Below, one piece after another: positions 1 through 8,410 of a DNA stretch of 64,000 nucleotides. The stretch covers positions 62,001 through 126,000 of the forward strand of contig NZ_JNAM01000011.1 in assembly GCF_000759975.1 (NCBI RefSeq). Reading direction: 5' to 3'. The notes beneath the pieces were generated by a model, which was not told the DNA's origin, did no database searches, and saw only the letters and a list, made by a program, of their open reading frames with translations. Every line of letters starts with the position of its first letter. Position 1 is the first letter of the stretch. Made by a program: the position numbers and the translations under genes. The stretch comes from Prochlorococcus marinus str. MIT 9302 (lineage in GTDB: Bacteria; Cyanobacteriota; Cyanobacteriia; PCC-6307; Cyanobiaceae).

Positions 1-903
1 TTAGCATGGTCAGTTAACTGGTGTTTTATTGGCGGTGCATATGATACTTGGGCACCTGGAGGTGGAGAAGTCAGACTTGTCAATCCAACTTTAGATCCAA
101 GGGTTATTCTTGGTTATCTATTTAGATCTCCATGGGGAGGCGCTGGTTCAATAATCGGTGTTAACTCAATCGAAGATATAGTTGGTGGACATGTCTATGT
201 GGGTGTAACTGCAATTATTGGAGGATTATTCCACATCTTTACCAAACCATTTGGATGGGCAAGAAGAGCATTTATCTGGAATGGTGAAGGACTATTAAGT
301 TATGCACTAGGTGGAATTTGTGTAGCAAGTTTTATTGCATCTACATTCATCTGGTTTAACAATACTGCTTACCCATCTGAATTTTATGGCCCTACAAACG
401 CTGAAGCTTCACAGGCCCAAAGCTTTACTTTCCTTGTGAGAGATCAAAGAATTGGAGCCAACGTAGGCACAACGATGGGACCAACAGGTCTAGGTAAGTA
501 TCTCATGAGATCTCCTACAGGTGAAATTATATTTGGTGGTGAAACAATGAGATTTTGGGATTTCAGAGGTCCATGGTTAGAGCCTTTAAGAGGTCCTAAC
601 GGATTGAGCCTTGAGAAAATCCAAAATGATATTCAGCCTTGGCAAGTTAGAAGAGCTGCTGAATATATGACTCATGCTCCTAACGCTTCTATCAACTCTG
701 TTGGTGGAATTATTACAGAGCCTAATGCTGTTAATTTTGTTAATTTAAGACAATGGTTAGCCGCAGCTCAATTCTTCTTAGGATGGTTTACATTCATCGG
801 TCACCTTTGGCATGCTGGTCGTGCTAGAGCAGCCGCTGCTGGTTTCGAAAAAGGAATCGACAGAAAGACTGAACCAGCTCTAGAAATGCCTGATTTAGAT
901 TAA
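1..903 (+). CDS. psbC: Photosystem II CP43 chlorophyll-binding protein (5' end outside window)
   Basis: The frame is open from the first base and ends in TAA, giving the last 300 residues of CP43, the inner antenna of photosystem II in the thylakoid membrane. It binds chlorophyll a and contributes to the oxygen-evolving site through its large lumenal loop. The segment includes the [18 protein letters not shown] helix, the long loop after [16 protein letters not shown] that separates CP43 from Pcb/IsiA proteins, the [17 protein letters not shown] stretch typical of the CP43 lumenal loop, and the last helix with the [19 protein letters not shown] signature. psbD normally lies just upstream in cyanobacteria and is outside the window. 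A strong bidirectional terminator follows. The family assignment is essentially certain. Confidence 0.98.
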   Translation, partial: LAWSVNWCFIGGAYDTWAPGGGEVRLVNPTLDPRVILGYLFRSPWGGAGSIIGVNSIEDIVGGHVYVGVTAIIGGLFHIFTKPFGWARRAFIWNGEGLLSYALGGICVASFIASTFIWFNNTAYPSEFYGPTNAEASQAQSFTFLVRDQRIGANVGTTMGPTGLGKYLMRSPTGEIIFGGETMRFWDFRGPWLEPLRGPNGLSLEKIQNDIQPWQVRRAAEYMTHAPNASINSVGGIITEPNAVNFVNLRQWLAAAQFFLGWFTFIGHLWHAGRARAAAAGFEKGIDRKTEPALEMPDLD

Positions 904-916
904 TTTCTACTTCATA

Positions 917-952
917 AAAAAAAGCCCTATCTTTTGATAGGGTTTTTTTTTG
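917..952. terminator. Bidirectional intrinsic terminator between psbC and maf
   Basis: An 8-base arm (gccctatc, 924-931) and its partner (gataggg, 936-942) form a stem with a TTTT loop, with an A-run on the left and a T-run on the right. It can terminate psbC on the plus strand and maf on the minus strand, which converge here. Confidence 0.9.
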
Positions 953-963
953 TTAATTTTTTT

Positions 964-1575
964 TTATTTAGGTAAATTTTCTCTGAGCCATGGCAAACTT
1001 AACCCCATTACATTACTGAAACAACCTTCTATTTTTTCTATATATTTACCTCCAATACCCTCCAACGCAAATCCTCCAGCACAATATAAAGGTTCAAGAG
1101 TATCTACATAACTCTTGATTTCCCAATCCTCCAACTTCGAAAAATAAACTCTCGAACTTACTGTTTGTTTTATAGTTTCAGTGATTTTGAACATCTTAGA
1201 AGTCGAATCAATTATTCCAATTAAAAGAGTGTGTCCAGTATGCAAACTCCCAGATTCTCCTGACATTTTTTTCCATCTGTAAATGGCTTCTTCTTTGTTA
1301 GATGGTTTTCCATATGCTTCCCCCTTAAATTCAAAGATTGAATCACATCCTAGAATTGCCGAAGGTCCAAAATTAAATTCTTCAGGCAATAATTTTTTTT
1401 GAATATTTTCAGATATACTATTAGCCTTTTGAAAAGATAATTCCAAAGCTAAATTAAATATATTTTTTTCTTTTATTGCAGTTTCATCAAAGTTACTTGA
1501 TTTTTGAATAAATTCAATTTGACAGTTTTCAAGTAATTTCTTTCGAGATTGTGAAGCAGAGGCTAGAATTAACAC
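964..1575 (-). CDS. maf: Maf-family nucleoside triphosphate pyrophosphatase
   Basis: Maf proteins hydrolyse non-canonical or modified nucleoside triphosphates to monophosphates and are linked to septum control and housecleaning in the cytoplasm. The 203-residue length is normal. The N-terminal [12 protein letters not shown] (residues 4-15) is the family signature, D78 in LGCDSI is the expected metal-binding or catalytic acid, and [18 protein letters not shown] (about 89-106) is the second conserved block. The start is GTG. It converges with psbC across a shared terminator and is divergent from cobQ, with 66 nt between the starts. Exact substrate preference cannot be read from the sequence. 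Confidence 0.92.
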   Translation of the reverse strand: MLILASASQSRKKLLENCQIEFIQKSSNFDETAIKEKNIFNLALELSFQKANSISENIQKKLLPEEFNFGPSAILGCDSIFEFKGEAYGKPSNKEEAIYRWKKMSGESGSLHTGHTLLIGIIDSTSKMFKITETIKQTVSSRVYFSKLEDWEIKSYVDTLEPLYCAGGFALEGIGGKYIEKIEGCFSNVMGLSLPWLRENLPK

Positions 1576-1641
1576 AAATTTTTTTTCAAATTATAATTCA
1601 ATTTACTAATTAATAAATTTCAAAATTAATATAAATTACTA

Positions 1642-3171
1642 ATGAAATTAGAAGCTAAATTACATACAATAAAGAGACCGATAATGGTCCTGGGCACTTC
1701 CAGTGGAGCAGGTAAATCATTAACTGTTACGGCTATTTGCAGGATTCTTAAAAATTTAGGAGAGGAGCCAATACCTTTTAAAGGGCAAAATATGAGTAAC
1801 AATGCTTGGGTTGATTGGAATGGGGGAGAGATGGCATATTCACAGGCCCTGCAAGCTTTTGCTTGTGGTATAACTCCTTCTTCAGAGATGAATCCCGTTT
1901 TATTAAAACCGCAAGGCAATTCGACGAGTGAGGTGATTCACCTTGGGAAAAGTATAGGAATAACAACTGCCAAAAATTACTATAAAGATTGGTTTATTCC
2001 AGGTTGGGAAATAATAATAAAAAGTCTTGGTTCTATTTATAAAAAAAACCCAAATTGCCGTTTAATTGTCGAAGGAGCTGGGAGCCCAGTAGAAATGAAT
2101 TTAATTCATAGAGATCTCACCAATTTAAGAGTTGCAAAGTATTTAAATGCAAATTGCATTTTGGTTACTGATATTGAGAGGGGGGGGGTATTTGCGCAAA
2201 TAATAGGTACCCTTGAACTCATGAAACCTGAAGAAAAAAAACTTATTAAAGGGATAATTATAAATAGATTCAGGGGAGACCTTTCATTGTTTGAAGAAGG
2301 TAAAAAATGGATAGAGAGTAAAACGAAGGTACCTGTTATTGGGATTATTCCGTGGTTAAACGATACATTTCCTCCAGAAGATTCTCTAGATTTATTAGAA
2401 AAAAAATCGCGTTTAACATATCCAGAAATAAAAGTTGGAATTATAAAATTACCTTCTATAAGTAACTTTTCAGATTTTGATCCATTGGAAAATGAAGAAT
2501 CAATATTCATTGAATGGATCAAAGAATCGCAAAACTTGAAGAATTATGATTTTATTATTCTTCCGGGGAGTAAACAAACTATTAAAGATCAAAAATTTCT
2601 TGAAAAGTCAGGTTTATCTCAAGATATAAGAGAATATTCAAATAATAAAGGGAACATTATTGGGATCTGTGGAGGTTTACAAATGTTAGGAACATTTCTT
2701 GAAGATCCTTTTTTAAAAGAAGGCTCGGAAAATTTCTCAGAACAAAAAATTAGAGGTATTGGATTACTACCATTAAAAACCACTTTCTTTGAGAAAAAAT
2801 TAACCCGTCAAATCAGTTCCGAATCCTTATGGCCATGCCAATCCAAAATTAATGGTTTTGAAATTCACAATGGCCAGACTGAATTAGATAATACACAAAA
2901 CTCATTAAATATTAACCATATATTCAAAGACTTAAATCTAGGTTGGTACAAAGAAAATATAGAAGGTGGAACTATTGCAGGTACATACATTCATGGGATC
3001 TTTGAAAATGATATTTGGAGAGATCAATATATAAATTTGATAAGAAAGAGAAAAGGATTGCCCGCATTAAAGAAAAGAACAAGTTCTTATAAAGTTAAGA
3101 GAGAATCAATAATTGAAAATCTCGCAAATGAATTTAATAAGCATTTAAATATCTCATCATTATTAAATTGA
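1642..3171 (+). CDS. cobQ: Cobyric acid synthase (glutamine-hydrolysing)
   Basis: CobQ amidates the b, d, e and g side chains of adenosyl-cobyrinate a,c-diamide in (pseudo)cobalamin synthesis, using glutamine and ATP. The 509-residue protein has the N-terminal dethiobiotin-synthetase-like ATPase domain (GTSSGAGKS near residue 18, then KGQNMSNNAW), followed by a class I glutamine amidotransferase domain with the nucleophile C343 in GICGGLQMLG and the histidine H451 in GTYIHGIFEND. Prochlorococcus makes its own corrinoid, so the gene is expected. The stop codon overlaps the TTG start of a small ferredoxin, suggesting one transcript. No cobalamin riboswitch was recognised upstream. Confidence 0.97.
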   Translation: MKLEAKLHTIKRPIMVLGTSSGAGKSLTVTAICRILKNLGEEPIPFKGQNMSNNAWVDWNGGEMAYSQALQAFACGITPSSEMNPVLLKPQGNSTSEVIHLGKSIGITTAKNYYKDWFIPGWEIIIKSLGSIYKKNPNCRLIVEGAGSPVEMNLIHRDLTNLRVAKYLNANCILVTDIERGGVFAQIIGTLELMKPEEKKLIKGIIINRFRGDLSLFEEGKKWIESKTKVPVIGIIPWLNDTFPPEDSLDLLEKKSRLTYPEIKVGIIKLPSISNFSDFDPLENEESIFIEWIKESQNLKNYDFIILPGSKQTIKDQKFLEKSGLSQDIREYSNNKGNIIGICGGLQMLGTFLEDPFLKEGSENFSEQKIRGIGLLPLKTTFFEKKLTRQISSESLWPCQSKINGFEIHNGQTELDNTQNSLNINHIFKDLNLGWYKENIEGGTIAGTYIHGIFENDIWRDQYINLIRKRKGLPALKKRTSSYKVKRESIIENLANEFNKHLNISSLLN

Positions 3172-3419
3172 CAAACTCAAAAATTAAAATTATCTGGCCA
3201 AATAATATTGAAACATATGTTTCCGAAGGAGAAGATTGGTTCTCTAATGCAGAAAAAGTAGGTTTAGAAATCCCAACTGGCTGCTTAACAGGAAGTTGTG
3301 GAGCATGTGAGATAGATGTTAATGGAGAAACTATAAGAGCATGCATTAGCAATATTCAAAGTAAAAAAAAATCTCCATTAAAAGTTTCTCTCACTACGGA
3401 CCCGTTCTGGGAAGAATAA
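3168..3419 (+). CDS. Small [2Fe-2S] ferredoxin-like protein
   Basis: An 83-residue protein starting at TTG, which overlaps the cobQ stop by 4 nt (TTGA), so translational coupling is likely. Four cysteines, C39, C44, C47 and C59, give the spacing C-x4-C-x2-C-x11-C. Plant-type photosynthetic ferredoxins have about 29 residues before the last cysteine; the x11 spacing is that of the [2Fe-2S] domain in succinate dehydrogenase iron-sulfur subunits and molybdenum hydroxylases. The CLTGSCGACEIDVNG stretch is clearly a [2Fe-2S] loop. The role is unknown; coupling to cobQ permits, but does not prove, an electron-transfer role in corrinoid synthesis, for example cobalt reduction. Confidence 0.85.
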   Translation: MTNSKIKIIWPNNIETYVSEGEDWFSNAEKVGLEIPTGCLTGSCGACEIDVNGETIRACISNIQSKKKSPLKVSLTTDPFWEE

Positions 3420-3783
3420 ATTATCTGTTTATTTAAAATAAAAAATTTAATTAAATTCCAGTTCCTAAATTATTTTTCTTTCTTTGACATAACACTATTT
3501 AAATTAATAAAGGGAGAGTCTAGAATTTAAGTTCATACCGTATGTGCCCATATGGGAAAGATAGGGTAAGGTAAACCAACTAATAGTCTAAATAACACAA
3601 CAAATATTATTATTTAACTATGCTTTTAGAATCGTTCAAATAATAAGTAATTACAGTAAATTTAAAGGTTCTCTTTAATAAAACAAGAGATTATCTATTA
3701 GAAAGATTAGTTTAGGGGCTGGTAAAGATTTACTGTAATGTATCATCAACTAAATTTTTTGAAAATTCTCTTTAGTATTAAAC
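3420..3783. other. Gene-less stretch holding repeat copy 1
   Basis: No convincing open reading frame. The only recognisable content is the 75-nt element at 3513-3587, which recurs at 4477-4551. The rest is A+T-rich spacer between the ferredoxin and the convergent pilin-like gene. Confidence 0.6.
3513..3587 (+). repeat. Copy 1 of a duplicated, possibly structured 75-nt element
   Basis: Begins ggagagtctagaa and contains tatgggaaagataggg and taaaccaact. By hand alignment about 65 of 75 positions match copy 2 at 4477-4551. The arms ccgtatg (3538-3544) and catatgg (3549-3555) form a 7-bp hairpin (one G-U) with loop tgcc. A small noncoding RNA or shared regulatory element is possible. Strand is assigned only so that both copies read the same way. 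Confidence 0.6.
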
Positions 3784-4395
3784 TCAACATTTTAAAGTTT
3801 TTATTTTTGCCTTTTCTTTCTTAAAAATTTTAGTGTCTACGATACCTGTTGTACTATTAAAACAACCTAAAATACCTTTCTCATCATCAATAAAAGGAAT
3901 TGATTGTATATTTAAAATTAAATCCTCGCTGTAGATCCTTACCCAATAGTTGCGATTTTCAGATCGCCAACTAGTAGCAGTTGAATTATTTCCTAATTTT
4001 CTACAGTTTCTAAGATTATCATTTTTTATTTGTTTTTGCGTTAAATAACACCCTGATACCTTTGTAAATCTTTGCAAATCTCCTGCTGACTTTGGATAAA
4101 TTGAATCAGACATATAAAGATTTTTAGCTGCATAAAGATATGACCTGATGTTTAATCTTTCTTGCAATAACCTAAATTCTTTCGAAACATCTGCGGACCT
4201 TCTTAATGAATCAAAGCCAACCTTGGAATAATTTTTAATCCTCTCAATCGATTTTCTAACTGGAATTTCAAGTTTTGGTACTGCTATTACAAGAAGAGTA
4301 CTTGAAATTGCAAGAACGAAAATAATTTCTATTAAGGAAAAACCAGATTCATTTTGATTAAATATATTTTTTTTAATAGAAAAATAATTTCTCAT
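3784..4395 (-). CDS. Type IV pilin-like / pseudopilin protein
   Basis: A 203-residue protein with a class III (prepilin) signal: an 18-residue basic leader, then G|FSLIEIIFVLAISSTLLVIAV, in which prepilin peptidase would cut before Phe and leave the Glu at +5. The hydrophobic helix is followed by a globular domain with two cysteine pairs: GC and NC about 17 residues apart, and GCF plus a C-terminal Cys, consistent with disulfides. No pilus assembly genes are adjacent. The gene stands alone, flanked by two copies of a 75-nt direct repeat. It could be a minor pilin or pseudopilin in competence, secretion or surface structures; sequence alone does not decide. Confidence 0.8.
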   Translation of the reverse strand: MRNYFSIKKNIFNQNESGFSLIEIIFVLAISSTLLVIAVPKLEIPVRKSIERIKNYSKVGFDSLRRSADVSKEFRLLQERLNIRSYLYAAKNLYMSDSIYPKSAGDLQRFTKVSGCYLTQKQIKNDNLRNCRKLGNNSTATSWRSENRNYWVRIYSEDLILNIQSIPFIDDEKGILGCFNSTTGIVDTKIFKKEKAKIKTLKC

Positions 4396-4476
4396 TAATT
4401 AAATATATTTAAAAATTTATATCTGATTTATTATCTATGAAAAAATAAAATAGGGCAACCATAAAAAGATAGAAAC

Positions 4477-4551
4477 GGAGAGTCTAGAAGTTGGGTTCAG
4501 ACCCTATGTGCTTATATGGGAAAGATAGGGAAGGTTAAACCAACTCATAGT
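4477..4551 (+). repeat. Copy 2 of the duplicated 75-nt element
   Basis: Direct repeat of 3513-3587. In this copy agttgg (4489-4494) can pair with ccaact (4540-4545), closing a stem around an inner ccc...ggg hairpin. That closing stem is not possible in copy 1, whose inner hairpin is better instead. It lies 113 nt from tRNA-Ser. Confidence 0.6.
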
Positions 4552-4664
4552 TAATAATCCCACAACACAAAATAAGAAATTGAAAAGTTAAGACCAAATT
4601 TCTAGAAAATCTTCAAGTCTATGACTAATGCCTAAGTTAAAATTTTCAGCTAAAAAATATTTAA

Positions 4665-4749
4665 CGGAGAGGGTGGGATTCGAACCCACGAATAGTTTCC
4701 TATTAAACGATTTCGAGTCGTTCGCTTTCGACCACTCAGCCACCTCTCC
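4665..4749 (-). tRNA. tRNA-Ser(CGA)
   Basis: Read on the minus strand, the acceptor arms GGAGAGG and CCTCTCC pair with discriminator G. The anticodon arm is AACGA-CTCGAAA-TCGTT with anticodon CGA. A long variable arm (TAGGAAACTA type) and the T-arm GTGGGTTCGAATCCCAC are present. A class II tRNA of 85 nt; CCA is not encoded. Confidence 0.97.
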
Positions 4750-4811
4750 GCTTTCATATTAGTATGAACATAATTGAATATAAAATAAGATCTGTTTAAT
4801 TATCTTAATTT

Positions 4812-5843
4812 TCAATCCCAACCTGCATCTTTCATTAATTTTATTGCAATAGAATTATTTACCCCCAGGTCTTCTACAGTTACCTTATCAGGAATAAATT
4901 CTCCAAATTCCTGGACAATTGGATTTTGATTAACCTCTTTTAATGGATGTTCAAAAGTTGGAGCAGCAAGGCCTTTACTTCCCTTTGGAGATGCCAAATA
5001 TTCAAGAAGCTCAATAGCTTCACTTTTGTTTGTGGCATATTTAGCGACGCCACCAGCACTTATGTTTACATGTGCAGGATTAGGTGTAAGAACTGTTGTT
5101 TTTTTCGCATATAAAGCATCTCTTCTTCCATTTACACCAGCCAACATTCTTGCAACATAGTAATGATTTACGATACCCACACCGCACTTTCTTTTAGAAA
5201 CTGCTCTTACAATAGAAATATCTCCTGGAAAAAATGGTTGTGATACATTTGAAATCATCCCATTAAGCCAATTTTTTGTGACTTCTTCCCCCTTATTAAT
5301 TATTTGATTCGCTACCAAAGATTGATTATAGGGACTTTTTCTATTCCTCAAACATACTTTTCCTTTTAAAGCAGGATCAGCTAAATCAGTGTAATCTTTA
5401 ATCTTGCTTACATCTACCACTTTTGGATTTGCGACCATAACTCTAACTCTTCTCGTTAATGCATACCATTCCTTATTAGGATCTTTTAATCCAATAGGAA
5501 CATAATTTTCTAAAGTGGTAGAGTCGATTTTTTGAAGCAATCCTGATTTTGCAGCATTAGTAATTCTTGCTGCGTCAACAAGCAAAATTAGATCAGCCTG
5601 GGAATTTTTTCCCTCTCTTTTTAACCTTTCGATTAAAGAGATACCAGCAGCTTCGATTAGTCTGACTTTTATACCAGTTTCTTCTGCAAATTTTTTAAAA
5701 ACACTTCTATCTGTATTGTAATGTCTCCCTGAATAAACTTTAACTTCTTTTTCAGTAGAATTTACAGCTATATTTAAACTAAATAAAAAGGTACAAGTCA
5801 AAGCCGAATAAAATATTTTCTTTAGGTTTTGCAATTTTTTCAA
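4812..5843 (-). CDS. futA: Ferric iron ABC transporter periplasmic binding protein (FutA/IdiA)
   Basis: A 343-residue substrate-binding protein for ferric iron. It has a basic N-terminus and a hydrophobic signal segment ending near residue 28, then the mature VKVYSGRHYNTDRSVFKKFAEETGI start typical of the FutA/IdiA/FbpA group. Likely iron ligands are H41 and Y42, Y172 and the Y228-Y229 pair in VGIVNHYYVARML, the spacing expected in cyanobacterial FutA. The start is TTG; no in-frame ATG lies just upstream. It is divergent from piuC with a 93-bp shared spacer, so joint iron-responsive control is likely. The permease and ATPase genes are not in the window. Confidence 0.95.
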   Translation of the reverse strand: MKKLQNLKKIFYSALTCTFLFSLNIAVNSTEKEVKVYSGRHYNTDRSVFKKFAEETGIKVRLIEAAGISLIERLKREGKNSQADLILLVDAARITNAAKSGLLQKIDSTTLENYVPIGLKDPNKEWYALTRRVRVMVANPKVVDVSKIKDYTDLADPALKGKVCLRNRKSPYNQSLVANQIINKGEEVTKNWLNGMISNVSQPFFPGDISIVRAVSKRKCGVGIVNHYYVARMLAGVNGRRDALYAKKTTVLTPNPAHVNISAGGVAKYATNKSEAIELLEYLASPKGSKGLAAPTFEHPLKEVNQNPIVQEFGEFIPDKVTVEDLGVNNSIAIKLMKDAGWD

Positions 5844-5936
5844 ATAGTATCTATGGTTACTTTATATATATTAAAAGCACAAGAATCCTAAAAGATATTT
5901 TCTATACACCACCTTGTATCATTTTTTATAATCAAA
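5844..5936. promoter_or_regulatory. Shared divergent promoter region of futA and piuC
   Basis: Ninety-three bases between two divergent iron-linked genes must hold both promoters. A TATAAT hexamer lies at 5927-5932, only 4 nt before the piuC ATG. The imperfect palindrome tgtatcattttttataatca (5915-5934) is weakly Fur-box-like. A Fur operator is inference; the sequence match is poor. Confidence 0.4.
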
Positions 5937-6602
5937 ATGAATTTTTTAACTAGCCAGCTTCTCATTCAAGAAGAAATTGAAGCATTTATTAAAAGTCTAA
6001 AGAAAGAAAATACTCTTTGGGAAGATGGGAAAAGAACTGCAGGAAGTCATGCCTCAATGGTAAAAAATAATTTGCAATTAGATAGAGAATCCGAAATATC
6101 TAAAAAACTTTCCCATTTAATCAAAAAGAAAATTCTTTCTAGTCCTCTAATAAAAAGCTTTGCCTTACCAAAAATAATTCATGGAATAATGTTTACGAAA
6201 TCATTAAATCATATGCAATATGGTAGGCATATTGACAATCCTTTTATGTCATCAGGACGAGCTGATTTGTCTTTTACCATTTCTTTAACTGATAAAAGTT
6301 CATATGACGGGGGAGAGCTCATTATTGAAGAGATGAATTCAGAAAAAGAATTCAAATTACATTCTGGTGAGATAATTATTTATCCTAGTACTTACTTACA
6401 TTCAGTTAAAGAGATTAAAAATGGAGAAAGAATAGTATGCGTAGGTTGGATTGAAAGTTATGTAAAATCAATCGAAGAAAGAGAATATTTATTTGATCTT
6501 GATGCAGGGGCAAAAGGATTGCTAGCTAAAAATGGGAGATCAGATGAATTGGATCTTATTTTCAAGTCTTATTCGAATCTTCTTAGGCTACTTGGTAATT
6601 AA
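5937..6602 (+). CDS. piuC: PKHD-type 2-oxoglutarate/Fe(II)-dependent hydroxylase
   Basis: A 221-residue protein of the PiuC/PKHX family, prolyl-4-hydroxylase-like dioxygenases commonly found with iron uptake genes. The facial triad is visible: H98 and D100 in YGRHIDNPFM, H155 in YLHSV, and the 2-oxoglutarate-binding R165 in GERIVCVGW. The GGEL (125-128) and IIIYPS (147-151) strands of the double-stranded beta-helix are in place. Length is normal for the family. Its substrate is unknown. The divergent pairing with futA supports a role in iron stress or iron acquisition. Confidence 0.93.
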   Translation: MNFLTSQLLIQEEIEAFIKSLKKENTLWEDGKRTAGSHASMVKNNLQLDRESEISKKLSHLIKKKILSSPLIKSFALPKIIHGIMFTKSLNHMQYGRHIDNPFMSSGRADLSFTISLTDKSSYDGGELIIEEMNSEKEFKLHSGEIIIYPSTYLHSVKEIKNGERIVCVGWIESYVKSIEEREYLFDLDAGAKGLLAKNGRSDELDLIFKSYSNLLRLLGN

Positions 6603-6656
6603 AGAATCATTTTATACACTAAGTAGAAAATTGTTTAAAAAATATTTAAAATAAAC

Positions 6657-6902
6657 ATGAATTTAAAATTTGAAATGCAAAAAAAAAGTTCGATAGCATT
6701 ATTCATTGCTGCCACAAGCGCATTATCCATATCATCATCAGTTAATAGTGGGGAGAATGATATGGGTGGTCTTAAAGAATGGAATACAGAAATGGATGTT
6801 AATGCAGATTTCATATTAGATGATAAAGCACAAGAAATTGCAGATAAGGCAAAAAAGTCAGATGTTTGTATACCTATTGGGGAAGGAGAAAATTGCTGGT
6901 AA
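6657..6902 (+). CDS. Small putative secreted protein
   Basis: Eighty-one residues with a lysine-rich N-terminus and a hydrophobic, Ala/Ser-rich segment (about 13-30) ending in SSVNSGEN, which looks like a cleavable signal peptide. The mature part is acidic and ends DVCIPIGEGENCW, with two cysteines seven residues apart that could form a disulfide in the periplasm. No family recognised. It lies between piuC and the porin and ends at a strong terminator shared with the porin. Function unknown. Confidence 0.7.
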   Translation: MNLKFEMQKKSSIALFIAATSALSISSSVNSGENDMGGLKEWNTEMDVNADFILDDKAQEIADKAKKSDVCIPIGEGENCW

Positions 6903-6922
6903 GTTAGCCAAAAATTATAATC

Positions 6923-6951
6923 AAAAAAAAACACCCGTTAGGGTGTTTTTT
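6923..6951. terminator. Bidirectional terminator between the small secreted protein and the porin
   Basis: acaccc (6931-6936), loop gtta, gggtgt (6941-6946), with an A-run before and a T-run after, so it can serve both converging genes. Confidence 0.9.
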
Positions 6952-6971
6952 AGTTTAGCTCAAAGTTGATT

Positions 6972-8273
6972 TTAGAACTTGAAGGCTGTTGTTACTACTG
7001 CTCCAGTAGTGTCCTCTCCTTCTTGGACAGAATCACGACCACCAAAAATCGCAGGAGTTACTGACATAGAATCGTTTACTTTCCATGAATAATAAACTTC
7101 CCACAAAAGAGGATCATCAACTTCATTAGGAACGTTTCCACCAGCAAGAGAAGTAGCCTTCAATGGTTGAGTAAGTGCGATTCCAATTCTGTCATCTGCC
7201 TGAGCAATATCTTTCCAAGTAAAACCAACCATCCAGCTTTCTGCCTCATCAACAGCTCCGTTGGCAGCATCTTCAAAATGCTTTACATCATAACCAATAG
7301 TTATTTCTGGAACAGCTGTACCTGAATCTGCTGGCATCCAATATGCTCTTGCGGCATATCCGTTTGAATCAGTTGCAGTGTTTTCACCTAATGCTGTTGC
7401 GTTATAACTCTGAGATGTCCAGTTCTGAGCATTTGAATAAGTTAAGGATAAGTGATACCTGTCTTGGGTATATGCGATTTGAGTATCCCATTTGCTGACT
7501 CCATCGGCTTGGAAAATACCGTTGGCATCAGAGTTCTTATCAACAACGTTTGTTGCTACAGCAAAACCGTTATCAGCTTCATATTTTAGGCCAGCACCTA
7601 CGTCAGTACTAGCTCCAAAGTTACTATTTCCTCCTAATTTAAAGGCTTTTAAAGCACCTGGCTTATAAATAGATGGAGTAACGTACATGTAGTAGTTCTC
7701 AATCCTTCCACCAACAAAAGCAGTAATATTATCCCCTATAGGCCATGAATACCAAATCTTATCAACCCTAAATTGATCATTTGTATCTTTGGTGTCAATA
7801 TGGTAACCAGCGGGTTTAGATTTCCAAGCTTCACCAGTTTCTCCAGCTTTTAGACGGACATAAAGATTATCATCACCTGTGAAACTTGTATTTAAGTTCA
7901 TTGTATAGGTATAACCTGTCTGGAATGAATCACTACCTTCATCGGCGAGAGAATTATCTTCATCATCATCGATAGCAGAAATACCGTCTATACCACCAAC
8001 CCAAAAGATGGCTTTACCATCCATGGATGTTGTAGAAGAGAAAGTTCCTGCTTCAAATTCATTTTGTCTAGCCTCAAGGCCATCAAGGTTTGCAACATCT
8101 TCACTAACCTTGTTAATGAATGTATTGCTGTCTAATCTTGAAGATTTTTTCTTAGTGCTACGGGAGTAGCTATTCATTTCTTCTAAATTGACAACGTCGG
8201 ATGCCTGAGCAGCAATTGGAGCTAATAAACTCACAGATGCCCCTGCGACCAACATTTGTTGGAAGAGTTTCAT
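6972..8273 (-). CDS. Outer-membrane porin of the cyanobacterial Som type
   Basis: A 433-residue outer-membrane beta-barrel protein. Residues 1-24 form a signal peptide ending in AAQA. Next comes a polar linker with a short helical region (about 48-75: NKVSEDVANLDGLEARQNEFEAGTFS), then alternating strands rich in Tyr, Trp and Gly, ending in the terminal Phe (AFKF) used for BAM-mediated assembly. It is shorter than typical SomA/SomB porins and I see no complete SLH domain. Prochlorococcus uses such porins for general inorganic solute uptake. Its place beside futA and piuC raises the possibility of iron regulation, but that is inference. Confidence 0.88.
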   Translation of the reverse strand: MKLFQQMLVAGASVSLLAPIAAQASDVVNLEEMNSYSRSTKKKSSRLDSNTFINKVSEDVANLDGLEARQNEFEAGTFSSTTSMDGKAIFWVGGIDGISAIDDDEDNSLADEGSDSFQTGYTYTMNLNTSFTGDDNLYVRLKAGETGEAWKSKPAGYHIDTKDTNDQFRVDKIWYSWPIGDNITAFVGGRIENYYMYVTPSIYKPGALKAFKLGGNSNFGASTDVGAGLKYEADNGFAVATNVVDKNSDANGIFQADGVSKWDTQIAYTQDRYHLSLTYSNAQNWTSQSYNATALGENTATDSNGYAARAYWMPADSGTAVPEITIGYDVKHFEDAANGAVDEAESWMVGFTWKDIAQADDRIGIALTQPLKATSLAGGNVPNEVDDPLLWEVYYSWKVNDSMSVTPAIFGGRDSVQEGEDTTGAVVTTAFKF

Positions 8274-8410
8274 TTTACCTCACACGAAAAATGCCCATAA
8301 AAATGGGTATCTATACTGTATCGAGAGTAAAAATAAAAGAAAGAATTAAAAGTTTCAAAGCACTGTAACTTTTTATACAATTAATTTTTTTTAAATAGAA
8401 ATTATCTAGA

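Larger units (their letters stand above)
4396..4811. other. Spacer holding repeat copy 2 and tRNA-Ser
   Basis: No protein gene. It contains the second copy of the 75-nt element (4477-4551) and tRNA-Ser(CGA) (4665-4749); the rest is A+T-rich with nothing else recognisable. Confidence 0.7.

Noticed and set aside
1576-1641. Cobalamin riboswitch upstream of cobQ
   Set aside because: The spacer is only 66 nt and lacks a B12-box-like sequence; far too short for the aptamer.
4477-4551. Glutamine riboswitch or downstream-peptide RNA
   Set aside because: The gttca and gggaaagataggg pieces look faintly similar, but the conserved ggaagtagg core of those families is absent and no glutamine gene follows.
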